The translations under genes and the position numbers were made by a program. 64,000 bases of DNA from NCBI GenBank assembly GCA_016713875.1, contig JADJOI010000003.1, positions 62,001 through 126,000 of the forward strand. Direction: 5' to 3'. Positions 24,881 to 33,846 of the stretch are shown piece after piece. The DNA comes from Flavobacteriales bacterium. Lineage in GTDB: Bacteria; Bacteroidota; Bacteroidia; Flavobacteriales_F; PHOS-HE28. Below the pieces are notes generated by a model, which did no database searches, had not been told where the DNA came from, and worked only from the letters and a program-made list of their open reading frames with translations. The stretch's first letter is position 1; each line of letters starts with the position of its first letter.

Positions 24881-26980
24881 CTAGCGGTGGACCACCAGCT
24901 TGCCCGTGAACCGGCGGTCCGGCGCGGTCACCTGATAGAGGTAGGTGCCGGGCGCCACGCCGTCCAGCGACAGGGTGGCGTTGTCCCCCGCGCCGAGGGT
25001 CCATCGCCGCACCAGGGCGCCGCTCAGGTCCACCAGGTCCACGGTGCCACCGCCCGTGCCGTAGCCGCTCAGGGTCACCCTGTCGCTCGCCGGATTGGGC
25101 CGCACGTCCAGCAGGGCATAGGCCTGCTCGGCGATGCCGGCCACCACGTCGAGGTTCACGCACACCGTGTCGTTGCCCGTTGTGATGTCGCTGCTCCAGG
25201 CGCTCCAGGCGCACAGCGCACCGGTCTGCGTGCTGGTGGGCAGCAGGGCCTGGGTGAAGGTGAAGAGCAGCGAGTCGCCGGGCTGTAGGGTGCTGGGGAA
25301 GGCCTGCGTCACCACGGGCTCCGCGGCGAACCGGTAATTCACGGGGAAGCCGCTGGCCGCTTGGTTGCCGCTGTTCTTCACCCAGGTGCGCACGATGGTG
25401 GGCTGCGTCACCACCTGCCCGTCCACCACGCCGAAGAAGCCGCTGCAGCCCACATCGTACACCGGCAGCTGCTCCACGCGCAGGCCGAGGTGGAAGTCGG
25501 TGGTCTCGCGGTCGCGGTACTCGGCCCACACGTTGTCCAGCACTTCATAGGTGTGCAGGCTGAAGGGCGCGGTGATGTCCTGGGCGATGTTGATGCTGTT
25601 GCCGCCCATGTACCACTGCACGTAGAGGCCGCCCTGGTCCCAGAGGAAGGGGGCGCCCACGGCGTGCACCTGATCGCCGGCCACGGCGTTGGCGGGTTGC
25701 ACGTAGATCGAATCGATCCGGGTGCCGGGGCTTCCGTTGGGGCCGTCATCGGCGAAGACCTTGAGGTACATGCCCACCGGGGTGAGGTTGTTCACCAGGC
25801 GGATGGTGTAGCCGGTGACGTAACAGGGGCTGAAGGGCGGGCGGTCCAGGTAGACGCCCACGCCGCCGTTGCCGCCGTTCCAGCCGATGCCGATGCCATC
25901 ATCGGTGCCGCCGTTCCACCGCACCTGCTGCACCGCGAGCGTGGTGTCGTACACGGCCAGCTCCTGGGTGAGGGTGTTGTTGGTGGTCACCAGCTCGTTG
26001 GGGATGCCGCTGATGGTGCCCACATAGCGGTGCGTACCGTTCGTGCTGGGGGCGAAGGCGATGGGGAAGGTGATGAGGCTGTCGGCGCCCGGGACCAGGC
26101 TCGCGATGGTCACCTGATCGCTCACGGCCAGCAGGTTGTTGGGCGTGAACACCTGCGCCTGGGCGGTGATGTTGGACAGCGGTTGGTTGCCGGTGTTGCG
26201 CACCTGCATCACCAGCGGGTGGGCGGGTCCGTTGCGCTGGAGGCTCACGCCGCGGCTGCCGTTGGCGCCCACGAAACGCACGGCACCATCGGTGATGGCC
26301 AGCAGGGGGACCTGCGGCGCGGTGTAGCGGATGGCGTAGTTGCCCACGGGGTACACATCGGCGCTGTGCTGAAGGCCGATGTCGCCGCTGATGCACTCGA
26401 TGCCCAGCAGCAGGTCGTTATTCTGGGTGAAGCCCGTCTGCTCCAGGATCTGCACCGTGATGGTGCTGTCGAGCTTGTTCAGGATGATCTGGAAGGTGTT
26501 GCTGCCTGTCCATGTGGGCGGCGTGGCGCTCCAGAAGGGCACGCTGACCCACGAGAAGATGGTGGTGTCCGGCGTGTCGTACACCCAGCACTGGCCGGGA
26601 TTGCCGGCCCCGGTGAAGGTGAGGTCGGCCGTGAGGCCGGCGATGTAGTCGTTGGCCCCGCCCGCCTGGGGGATGTTGGGGAACGGCGAGGCGATGTTCG
26701 TGCTGTTGAAGGCGATGTAGCCGTTGCTGCCGATCCACACGTCCTTGCGGTCGTACCAATAGAACGGCATGTTCGTGAACATCGCGAAGGGGCCCACGAC
26801 GTTGTCGTCCGCCAGGCCGGTCACCTGGAAGCCGGTGCCGGTGATGTCGATCCAGTTGAACACCGGTCCGCCGGGCTCGTTGCTGTCCTTCCAGGTATAG
26901 CCGTAGGTGTCGGGTCCGCCTTGTGCGGCCGAGGCGGCCAGGGGGATGAGCAGTCCGAAGAGGGTCAGGGTCCGGTTCAT
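24881..26980 (-). CDS. Large T9SS-secreted protein of unknown function
   Basis: 699 residues from ATG 26980, which starts a signal peptide (TLTLFGLLIPLAASAAQ). The N-terminal third (YTWKDSNEPGGPVFNWIDITGTG, AMFTNMPFYWY, WIGSNGYIAFNST) is a beta-sandwich type common in Bacteroidota surface proteins. Ig-like or CARDB-like segments follow (MQVRNTGNQPLSNI, WVKNSGNQAASGFPV), and the end is a T9SS type A domain (VRPNPASDRVTLSGY, LVDLSGALVRRW, PGTYLYQVTAPD). Surface-exposed or released; ligand or substrate unknown. Followed by a strong terminator. Confidence 0.87.
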   Translation of the reverse strand: MNRTLTLFGLLIPLAASAAQGGPDTYGYTWKDSNEPGGPVFNWIDITGTGFQVTGLADDNVVGPFAMFTNMPFYWYDRKDVWIGSNGYIAFNSTNIASPFPNIPQAGGANDYIAGLTADLTFTGAGNPGQCWVYDTPDTTIFSWVSVPFWSATPPTWTGSNTFQIILNKLDSTITVQILEQTGFTQNNDLLLGIECISGDIGLQHSADVYPVGNYAIRYTAPQVPLLAITDGAVRFVGANGSRGVSLQRNGPAHPLVMQVRNTGNQPLSNITAQAQVFTPNNLLAVSDQVTIASLVPGADSLITFPIAFAPSTNGTHRYVGTISGIPNELVTTNNTLTQELAVYDTTLAVQQVRWNGGTDDGIGIGWNGGNGGVGVYLDRPPFSPCYVTGYTIRLVNNLTPVGMYLKVFADDGPNGSPGTRIDSIYVQPANAVAGDQVHAVGAPFLWDQGGLYVQWYMGGNSINIAQDITAPFSLHTYEVLDNVWAEYRDRETTDFHLGLRVEQLPVYDVGCSGFFGVVDGQVVTQPTIVRTWVKNSGNQAASGFPVNYRFAAEPVVTQAFPSTLQPGDSLLFTFTQALLPTSTQTGALCAWSAWSSDITTGNDTVCVNLDVVAGIAEQAYALLDVRPNPASDRVTLSGYGTGGGTVDLVDLSGALVRRWTLGAGDNATLSLDGVAPGTYLYQVTAPDRRFTGKLVVHR

Positions 26981-27040
26981 GCGCAGCGGGTTTGATGGCG
27001 GGAAGGTAACCACCGCCCGGCACACGCGAAGGCGTACGGC

Positions 27041-28378
27041 TCAGTGATGCACGAAGCGAAGGCTGAGCGGGGAGTGCGCTCCCACCACCTGCAGCACATG
27101 CACGCCCGGAGCGGCGTCACCGAGGGCGATGCCCTGCCAGCCCGGACCATCGCTCCTTCCCACGGCCACCAAGCGGCCCTGTACGTCGAGCACACGCCAA
27201 CCACAGGCCTCCGTGAACCGCACCTCCACGCCGCCGTCGTCGCGGGTGCGGATGCGCAGGTCGTCCGGTGCAGCGGCCGGCATGCCCCGCGGTGCGGCCG
27301 CCGGCGTGTTGTCGATCAGCACCGTGCACACCGGACCGAAGGGGCACCAAGTGGCCCCGCCGTCGAAGCTGGGCTGCACGGTGACGTCGTAGTAGGCGCC
27401 ATCGCTCAAGGGCAGGGTGGTCCAATTGAGGGTGAGGGTGGCGCCGCTGCTGGCGATCTGGCGGACGAAACCGCCGCCGTCGGTCACGAACCGGAAGCGG
27501 TAGTCCGTGGCGCCGGCCAGCGAGATGGCGTGCAGCTGGTCGGTGCCGCCGAAGCTGCGGGTGACGCCGCAGCTCAGGTCGGGATGCAGGGGGTGGTCCA
27601 CCAGCCGGGTGGTCTGGCAGGCCGGGGCCGCCGGCAGCACCATGGCCTGGCACACCGGACCGAACTCGCCGAACACCCCGTTGAGGCGCGTGCGCACGGC
27701 GATGTTGAGCAGCACGTTGAAGGGCACCGGGTTGGTCTGCATCCAGGCGAAGCGCAGGTAGCACGCATCGTTGGGGTCGGCGTCCGGCCAGCCGTTGTAC
27801 ACCACCCCGCTCTGGAACACGCGCCGGCTGTAACTGCCATTGGGGTCGAAGATCCAGAACTGGTAGCCGTCGCCGTTCGCCGGGTCCACCGCGGGGTTCG
27901 GCGTGGCGATGAAGAAGTCGTTGGTGAGGTAGTTGAGGCGCGAGCACGAGGCGCTCTGGGGCTCGCTGTTCAGCACCCGGTCCAGGCCGATCGGGTTGGT
28001 GAAGCCCAGGTTGTTGCACAAAGCGCTCATCGCCCCGTAGGTGCAGCCGTTGTTCAGGTTATCGATCACGCGCTCGCCGTTCGGGTCCTCCAGGGCATAG
28101 CCGCCCGGGCAGATGCCATCGCCGCCGCTGTCGTGCACCACCAGACGGTAGGCGGCGTTCAGTGGCAGGCACAGCAGCTCCGCGTTGTGCGAGTTGTTCA
28201 TGTACGGGCCGCCGGTGGCCACGGGCAGGCCGCTGGCCGCGTCCAGCACCTCCCAGGTGATCTCGTGCCCGGCCAGGTCGGCGTCCACGATCATGCGCCA
28301 GTCCGTGCACGGCGCTTGCGCGCGCAGGGCAGGGCCCATGGCCAGAGCGGACAGGGAGAGGAGGAGCAGGCGCCGCAT
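27041..28378 (-). CDS. Secreted protein with degenerate C-terminal sorting-like domain
   Basis: 445 residues. A signal peptide (RLLLLSLSALAMGPALRAQ) is followed by a jellyroll-like N-terminal region (ITWEVLDAASGLPVATGGPY, VVHDSGGDGICPGGYAL) found in many Flavobacteriales surface proteins. A central Cys-containing beta-rich part comes next. The last ~60 residues (WRVLDVQGRLVAVG, APGVHVLQVVG) look like a shortened T9SS type A domain but lack the usual PNP motif. A TAGCTTCG box at 28427-28434 on the minus strand could be its promoter. Role unknown. Confidence 0.78.
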   Translation of the reverse strand: MRRLLLLSLSALAMGPALRAQAPCTDWRMIVDADLAGHEITWEVLDAASGLPVATGGPYMNNSHNAELLCLPLNAAYRLVVHDSGGDGICPGGYALEDPNGERVIDNLNNGCTYGAMSALCNNLGFTNPIGLDRVLNSEPQSASCSRLNYLTNDFFIATPNPAVDPANGDGYQFWIFDPNGSYSRRVFQSGVVYNGWPDADPNDACYLRFAWMQTNPVPFNVLLNIAVRTRLNGVFGEFGPVCQAMVLPAAPACQTTRLVDHPLHPDLSCGVTRSFGGTDQLHAISLAGATDYRFRFVTDGGGFVRQIASSGATLTLNWTTLPLSDGAYYDVTVQPSFDGGATWCPFGPVCTVLIDNTPAAAPRGMPAAAPDDLRIRTRDDGGVEVRFTEACGWRVLDVQGRLVAVGRSDGPGWQGIALGDAAPGVHVLQVVGAHSPLSLRFVHH

Positions 28379-28569
28379 GCGCTTCGGAAGCAGGCCGGGG
28401 TGTACACCTCCGGCAAAAGGGCCACGAAGCTATCCGCGCAGCGTTCGCCCGGCGCGGGCTGTTGATAACCGACTGATCACATGTTGATGACTCACGGGAC
28501 CGGTCACCCGGAGTTCACCCGGGCTTCACGTTCAGGAGGATCGGGCTCCCTAGGAGGACAAGGCTACGG

Positions 28570-28800
28570 TCACGCCGCCAGGTTGCTGATGCGCTTCTCG
28601 GCGGGGTGGTACATGGTGGGCCCCATCTGCAGCAGCTGCAGCACGGCCATGAACTCCAGGGGGCCGTCCACCTGCACCTCGCCCTCGCGCGGGTCGCCGC
28701 CCTCGGCGTACTTCACCACCACGCTGAAGCGCTGCGGGCCGGGGGCGAAGGAGGTGTGGTAGCTGTGGATGCGGAAGGCGGAGGAAGTGCGCTTGGCCAT
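28570..28800 (-). CDS. Small conserved-looking protein of unknown function
   Basis: 76 residues from ATG 28800. The frame reads as a compact folded protein: AFRIHSYHTSF, FSVVVKYAEGGDP, EVQVDGPLEFMAVLQLLQMGP, and no signal peptide. No family recognised. Other frames on this strand are longer but Arg/Pro-rich and look like shadows. It sits downstream of a hairpin that ends the T9SS gene. Confidence 0.55.
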   Translation of the reverse strand: MAKRTSSAFRIHSYHTSFAPGPQRFSVVVKYAEGGDPREGEVQVDGPLEFMAVLQLLQMGPTMYHPAEKRISNLAA

Positions 28801-28860
28801 GTCGTCGGTGTTGCGGCAGGGAGAACGGCCGGGCGGGGGCAAGTGTTCGGCGAATGCACA

Positions 28861-28883
28861 ACGGCCGCCCCGGAGGCGGCCGT
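28861..28883 (-). terminator. Terminator-like hairpin
   Basis: Perfect nine-base arms ACGGCCGCC and GGCGGCCGT around a five-base loop, 30 bases after the stop of the T9SS gene ending at 28913. The U-tract is weak. Confidence 0.6.
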
Positions 28884-28912
28884 CGCTGGCTGTCGTCACG
28901 TCGTCGGCCCGG

Positions 28913-29920
28913 TCATTCGACCACCAGGCGCTTCACGCCGGTGGAGCCATCACGCGCGGTGAGCTGCACCTGATAGAAGCCTGCGGGAAGGCCGCCCAGG
29001 TCGAGCTCGTGGTCGGTGATGCCCATGCCCGCCTTCAGGCTCTGCTCCAGCACGGCACGGCCCGTATGGTCGAAGAGGCGGAGCTGCACAGGACCGCCGA
29101 TGCTGCCGAAGCGCAACGTGGTGCGGCCCGCAGCGGGGTTCGGGAACAGGTCGATGCCGATGGACGGATCGTCGCCTTCGCCCAGCCCTACGGGACCACC
29201 ATTGAGCCATGATGTGAATTGCTGGGTGCTGGGCACCCCGTTGCTCACCACGTCCAACGTGCTCACCACGAGCAGGTACACCCCTGTGCCCGGCTTCCAC
29301 CACTGGTAGGTCTCCGCGTCATACTCCAGCACGCCGAAGGCCCCGAGGTCGTCGCTGTAGTCCTGGGTGAACTTCACCCGGAGCACATTGGACACGGTGC
29401 CATAGGGCATCACGAGGGTCCCGTAGCCGTCCGCGATCCCTGTGCTGGTTCCGGAGCGGGAGGCCGGTATGCCGCTGGTGGTGAAGGAGGAGCTGAAGTT
29501 GTCCGTCCACGTCGTGTTGAAGCTGCACGGGAACTTCATGATCTGTTCGGAGTTCTGATAGGGGATGGTGACGTTCGCCGCGGTCGAATGATAGCCCAGC
29601 AGGTAGCCGCCCTGGCTCGTGTACTGGAAGAAGCCGAAGACCCCGCTGGGGTCGCTCGTGGCCACGGTGGCGGAAGGGAAGCTGCTGATGTACCCGGTGG
29701 AGGCCGGGGTCACGTGGTTCACCGTGTTGCTCGCGGTCGTGGTCAGGTTGGCGAAGTTCCAGGTCTGCATCGGGCCGGGGTTGCCGGGCGGCGCGTAGGT
29801 CGAGGAGTTGATCACCGCGTTGTAGCCGACGGGCGGCACGGCGTTCGTGTTGTCCAGGGTCTGCCCGTGCGCTGCGGTGGTCATCACGATCAACGAAAGA
29901 AGGGTCAGGGTTCGTTCCAT
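28913..29920 (-). CDS. T9SS-secreted protein of unknown function
   Basis: 335 residues from ATG 29920; the frame is open to 30103, but the signal peptide (TLTLLSLIVMTTAAHGQ) begins here. The mature part is Thr/Ser-rich and beta-like (WNFANLTTTASNTVNHVTP, FGFFQYTSQGGYLLGYHS, MKFPCSFNTTWTDNF, VLRVKFTQDYSDD). It ends with a clear T9SS type A domain: LFPNPAAGRTTLRF, LFDHTGRAVLEQ, LPAGFYQVQLT. This architecture is frequent in Flavobacteriales. Function unknown. Confidence 0.84.
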   Translation of the reverse strand: MERTLTLLSLIVMTTAAHGQTLDNTNAVPPVGYNAVINSSTYAPPGNPGPMQTWNFANLTTTASNTVNHVTPASTGYISSFPSATVATSDPSGVFGFFQYTSQGGYLLGYHSTAANVTIPYQNSEQIMKFPCSFNTTWTDNFSSSFTTSGIPASRSGTSTGIADGYGTLVMPYGTVSNVLRVKFTQDYSDDLGAFGVLEYDAETYQWWKPGTGVYLLVVSTLDVVSNGVPSTQQFTSWLNGGPVGLGEGDDPSIGIDLFPNPAAGRTTLRFGSIGGPVQLRLFDHTGRAVLEQSLKAGMGITDHELDLGGLPAGFYQVQLTARDGSTGVKRLVVE

Positions 29921-29939
29921 GGGTCGGGGATTTGGGTAA

Positions 29940-29947
29940 GAAAAATA
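29940..29947 (-). promoter_or_regulatory. -7-like element TATTTTTC with -33 TTG
   Basis: TATTTTTC lies 19 bases before ATG 29920. A TTG lies 20 bases further upstream, the spacing expected for the -33/-7 promoter of Bacteroidota. Confidence 0.45.
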
Positions 29948-30061
29948 GCCATTGATCCACCAAGGTCCAACCGAGGAGGATCGATCGGAACGCCGGTCCT
30001 GTGGTGCGCGCGGGAGCTCTCCAAGGAGCGTGATGGGACGACGCGGATCACGCCGAACGCA

Positions 30062-30098
30062 CACCGCCCGGAACCCCTCTTCGGCGTCCCGGGCGGTG
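30062..30098 (-). terminator. Terminator-like hairpin
   Basis: Ten-base perfect arms CACCGCCCGG (30062-30071) and CCGGGCGGTG (30089-30098), about 17 bases after the stop of the M43 gene ending at 30115. No clear U-tract. Confidence 0.55.
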
Positions 30099-30114
30099 CA
30101 CAAGGGGTGGAGCC

Positions 30115-33100
30115 TTACGGCAGCTGCGCGTTCCTTACCGCCGTGGGCACCGTGCCGCCGATGTTCACCAGGATGGGATCGCGGTCGTTGGCGCTGCCGG
30201 CATACTTCACTTGGCCGTTGAGGTTCACGTCCTCGGGGAAGTAGCCGTTGGCCGTGTTCGTGGGCACGTTGCCACCGATGCGCACCAGGATGGGGTCGCG
30301 GTCGTTGCCGCCGCCGGCGTACTTCACCTGGCCGTTGAAGGTGACATCGCCGGCCCAGAGCACCAGCGCGGGGAAGGTGCCGGTGATGGACTTGCGGGCA
30401 TCGGTACCGAAGGTGGCGGTGGTGCCCACGGTGAGGTCCACAGTGGCGGGCGAACTGGAAAGGGCCACGCCGTTCAGCGTCATCGCGGGCAGGTGGTTGC
30501 GGTGGCGGATGGCGATGCGGTAGGTGCCGGCGCTCTGCGTGAAGCTCACGGGCGAGGTGCCGTCCGTGCCCACCACGTCACCGTCGCGTTGCAGCAGGGC
30601 GGCCTGGCTGGCCAGCACGGTGGTGGGCGTGGCGTCGCTGCGCAGCTCCACCACCACCCAGTCCACGATGGCATCGCTGCCGGTGACGGTGAGCACCGGG
30701 GCCGTGGTGCTCTCGCCACCGCCGCCCACGAAGCTGTAGCCGAGCACTGAGTACGGCTCCACGGACGGCACCAGGCCGGCGCTGCGGAGGGCGTCGCTCA
30801 TCAGGCCGGTGGTGGCGTTGTAGGCGCCTTCGAGGTGCACGCGGGGCGCCACGGCGATGCCCGGCGCGGGGGTGAACACCACGCCGTACTCCTCCACCTG
30901 GCCGTATTGCACCGGGCTGGTGCAGGGGCCGGGTGTCGTGTTCACGAAGTCGGTGATCACGCGCATGCGCCGCAGCACGCCGGTGGTGGGCGCCGCCGGG
31001 GTGGTGAAGCTGCCGCTGCGCACACCCGTGCCGTTGGCCGGTGAGAAGACAAACTCATCCGGTTGATCTCCGAACAGGCCGTTGCCGTTGTAGTCGATGT
31101 ACACCCGCACCCACTGGTTGTTGAAGCCGCCCACCGTCACCGCGATCGGGTAGTTCGTGTTGGGCTGGAGCTGCGCGATCTGCGTGCAGCTGTAATCGTT
31201 CATCACCGGGCCGTCCCACGCCGTGGCGTGGTCGATGGTGTGGAAGGCGACGTTGAAGATGCCGATGTTCACCGCAGGGGCCTCCGTGCGCGTCACGGTG
31301 CAGGCCGTGGTGGGCACCGCGTACACGGTGATGTATCCCGGCTTGGTCATCGTGCTGCCGGAGCCGTTCACGTTGGAGGCGGTGAGAGTGACGGCGTAGA
31401 TGCCCGGCGTGTTGTAGGTCACCACCGGGTTGGCGGCGGAGGAGGTGGACGGGGTGCCGCCCGGGAAGCTCCAGTTCCAGCTCGTGGGGCTCAGCAGCGA
31501 GAGGTCGTCGAAGGTCACCGTGCCCCCGGCGCACACGCTGGTTCGGTCGGCGGTGAAGTCGCTCAGCGGCGGGCCCGTCACGGTCATGGTGAGCGTGTTG
31601 GACTGGGCGGGTGAGGCGAGCACGTTGGCGAGGTCCGAGAACATCTCGCACCGCACCGTCTCGCCCGGGAGCAGGTCGTTGGCCGCGTAGGTGGCGCCGT
31701 TGCCCACGTCCGCCCCGTTGCGGTACCACGTGTAGGTCGGGACCGCGCCGCCGTTCACGGGGGTGGGGGTGAAGGTGACGTTGGTGCCGTAGGTGATGGT
31801 GGTGCCCGGGGCGGCGGCGATGCTCACGCCGGCCACACTGTTGCTCACGTACACTCCGTAGTCCTCCACGTCGCCGATGAAGGTGGCCGCAAGGCAGTTG
31901 CGTTCGTTGGCGCTCAGTGTGCCGGCCTCGCCATAGAGGCGCATGCGCAGCAGCGTGTTGGTCACCGCACCGCCGGGGATGGTGACGTTGGCGTTGATGG
32001 TGCTCGTGGTGTTCGCCGCCGTGTTGCCGGAGATCACCAGTTCGGAGGGGTCCTCGAACACGCCGTTGTTGTTGTAGTCGATGTAGCCGTTCAGCGATTC
32101 GGCGGCGCTGCCTCCGGCGCGGATCGTGACCGCCAGCGGATAGGTGCCGCCCGGCACCACCACCGTGTTGTGCGTGCAGGAGAAGTCGGTGAAGGCCACG
32201 TTATTGATCGAGCTGGTGGCGTTGGCGATGCCATTGAAGCTCACGTTGTTCACCGTCTGGGCGAAGTTGCCCGTGTTGTTGGTGGTGGGCGTGCACGCGG
32301 CCACGGGTGCGGGGGTCACCAACACCAGGCCGTTCTCGGTGCGGTTGAAGGTGCCCAGGCCGGTGGTGATGCTGAGGGTGACGTTGTACACGCCGGTCGA
32401 TCCCAGGGTGAACACCGGGTTCTGTGCGGTGCTGTTGTACGTGTTCAGCCCGTTGGTGATGGTCCACGCGAAGCTGATGCCGGGCAGACCGGGGTTGGTG
32501 AGGTAGGTGTTGGGGATGCACAAGGACCGGTCGAAGAGCTGCACGCTCTGACCGGTGCCGCACAACAGGGTGCGGCTGGCCGCCATGTCCAGCTGGGGCG
32601 CCGCCGGGGGCACCAGGGCCAGGTTGCCGTTCACCGCCAGGAAGGAGGCCCGGTCGACCGTCAATGCGGCCTGGATGCGCGTGTTCTGTCCTCCGGTGAA
32701 CATGTTCTGGCACGCATCGCCCGAGTAGTCCATGTAGTTGTTCTTGAACAGCGTGTTGGACGAATTGCCGTCGCAGCTGTTGGTGCCGGCCAGGTTGCAG
32801 TCGCTGGCGCTGCGGATGTGCGGCGGGGTGTCGCACACCCGGTCGCCCTGCGTGCCGCAAGTGGCGTTCGGCGGGCACACCGTGCCGTTCGCATCCCCCT
32901 CGAACGTGTGGTACACGTTGAAGGCATGGCCCAGCTCGTGCGCCAGGGTGATGCTCGTGGGGTCCTTGTAGCTGTTCACCAGCATGATGGTGCCATCCTC
33001 AGGCTGTCCATGGCTGCTGCTGAAGTAGGCATAGCCCTGCGTGCCCGCACCGCCGTTGTTGTTGTCGAACTCGCTCACCAGCCAGATGTTGTAGTAGATG

Positions 33101-33648
33101 GTCTGGTCCCACACCCCGATGGCCTTCACGGCGGCATCGCTGATGCCCGACGCGGCGTCGAACACCCCGTTGGCCATGTAGGTGGGGTTGCCGGTCATGT
33201 CGTGGCGGGTGATGCCCGTGGTGCAGTGGCCGTTGGGGTCGCGCACGGCGAGCGCGAATTCGATCTGGGTGTCCACCCCGTTGCCATCACCGGGGCTGCC
33301 GGCCACCTTGCGGTAGCGCTCGTTCACCCACCGGATGCCATCGCGCACCTGGTCGTCGGTGATGGCCGTGATCGACGTGCCCGTCTCCAGGATATGCACC
33401 ACCACGGGCACGAAGAGGGTCCCACCACCGCGGGAGCTCATGTCGAAATGCGCCAGCTGCTGCTCATAGGCCTGCAGCCGCTGTTGGTAGATCGCATCGG
33501 TGAGCAGGCGCTCCCGGTGGTGCTGGTCGAATCCGCAGGTGTGGGCCGGGGTGCCCGAGGTCTGCTGGGCCATCATCGGCTGACCTGCCGATACGGCGGT
33601 CATCAGCACGGTATGAAGCACCGTGCGCACGTTCGTTCTGAAGTTCAT
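30115..33648 (-). CDS. Secreted M43 metalloprotease with two GEVED domains, PKD domain and twin C-terminal repeats
   Basis: 1177 residues. After a signal peptide ending near QPMMAQQ, the M43 domain carries the zinc motif HELGHAFNVYH near residue 236, a DRVCDTPP segment and a Met-turn NYMDYSGDAC. Two GEVED-type domains follow (YIDYNNNGVFEDPSEL with DVEDYGVY; YIDYNGNGLFGDQPDEF with QVEEYGVV), with a PKD-like unit between (WNWSFPGGTPSTSSAANP). The C-terminus is not a normal sorting domain: two copies of a module with NGQVKYAG and NDRDPIL lie at about 1100 and 1140. Extracellular protease; substrate unknown. Confidence 0.88.
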   Translation of the reverse strand: MNFRTNVRTVLHTVLMTAVSAGQPMMAQQTSGTPAHTCGFDQHHRERLLTDAIYQQRLQAYEQQLAHFDMSSRGGGTLFVPVVVHILETGTSITAITDDQVRDGIRWVNERYRKVAGSPGDGNGVDTQIEFALAVRDPNGHCTTGITRHDMTGNPTYMANGVFDAASGISDAAVKAIGVWDQTIYYNIWLVSEFDNNNGGAGTQGYAYFSSSHGQPEDGTIMLVNSYKDPTSITLAHELGHAFNVYHTFEGDANGTVCPPNATCGTQGDRVCDTPPHIRSASDCNLAGTNSCDGNSSNTLFKNNYMDYSGDACQNMFTGGQNTRIQAALTVDRASFLAVNGNLALVPPAAPQLDMAASRTLLCGTGQSVQLFDRSLCIPNTYLTNPGLPGISFAWTITNGLNTYNSTAQNPVFTLGSTGVYNVTLSITTGLGTFNRTENGLVLVTPAPVAACTPTTNNTGNFAQTVNNVSFNGIANATSSINNVAFTDFSCTHNTVVVPGGTYPLAVTIRAGGSAAESLNGYIDYNNNGVFEDPSELVISGNTAANTTSTINANVTIPGGAVTNTLLRMRLYGEAGTLSANERNCLAATFIGDVEDYGVYVSNSVAGVSIAAAPGTTITYGTNVTFTPTPVNGGAVPTYTWYRNGADVGNGATYAANDLLPGETVRCEMFSDLANVLASPAQSNTLTMTVTGPPLSDFTADRTSVCAGGTVTFDDLSLLSPTSWNWSFPGGTPSTSSAANPVVTYNTPGIYAVTLTASNVNGSGSTMTKPGYITVYAVPTTACTVTRTEAPAVNIGIFNVAFHTIDHATAWDGPVMNDYSCTQIAQLQPNTNYPIAVTVGGFNNQWVRVYIDYNGNGLFGDQPDEFVFSPANGTGVRSGSFTTPAAPTTGVLRRMRVITDFVNTTPGPCTSPVQYGQVEEYGVVFTPAPGIAVAPRVHLEGAYNATTGLMSDALRSAGLVPSVEPYSVLGYSFVGGGGESTTAPVLTVTGSDAIVDWVVVELRSDATPTTVLASQAALLQRDGDVVGTDGTSPVSFTQSAGTYRIAIRHRNHLPAMTLNGVALSSSPATVDLTVGTTATFGTDARKSITGTFPALVLWAGDVTFNGQVKYAGGGNDRDPILVRIGGNVPTNTANGYFPEDVNLNGQVKYAGSANDRDPILVNIGGTVPTAVRNAQLP

Positions 33649-33694
33649 CGGTCGATGGGTTCGGTGATGCCGGGTGCATGCTCCGGCCGTAGCG

Positions 33695-33702
33695 CAAGGA
33701 TA
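33695..33702 (-). promoter_or_regulatory. -7-like element TATCCTTG
   Basis: One base off TAnnTTTG, about 46 bases before ATG 33648 on the minus strand. Confidence 0.35.
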
Positions 33703-33780
33703 GGTGCTGTCCGGATACGCTTCACCTGAAGTTCTTCACGATCCGGCCGTGTGATCCACGGCGCGTTCCGGGAAGTTCCT

Positions 33781-33788
33781 TACTTTTT
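33781..33788 (+). promoter_or_regulatory. -7-like element TACTTTTT
   Basis: One base off TAnnTTTG, in the short divergent region, about 58 bases before ATG 33847. Confidence 0.3.
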
Positions 33789-33846
33789 CCACAGTTCCGG
33801 CGGACCACGTCCGGACCATGCGCGCGCACCTTCGATCCTTGCTCAC

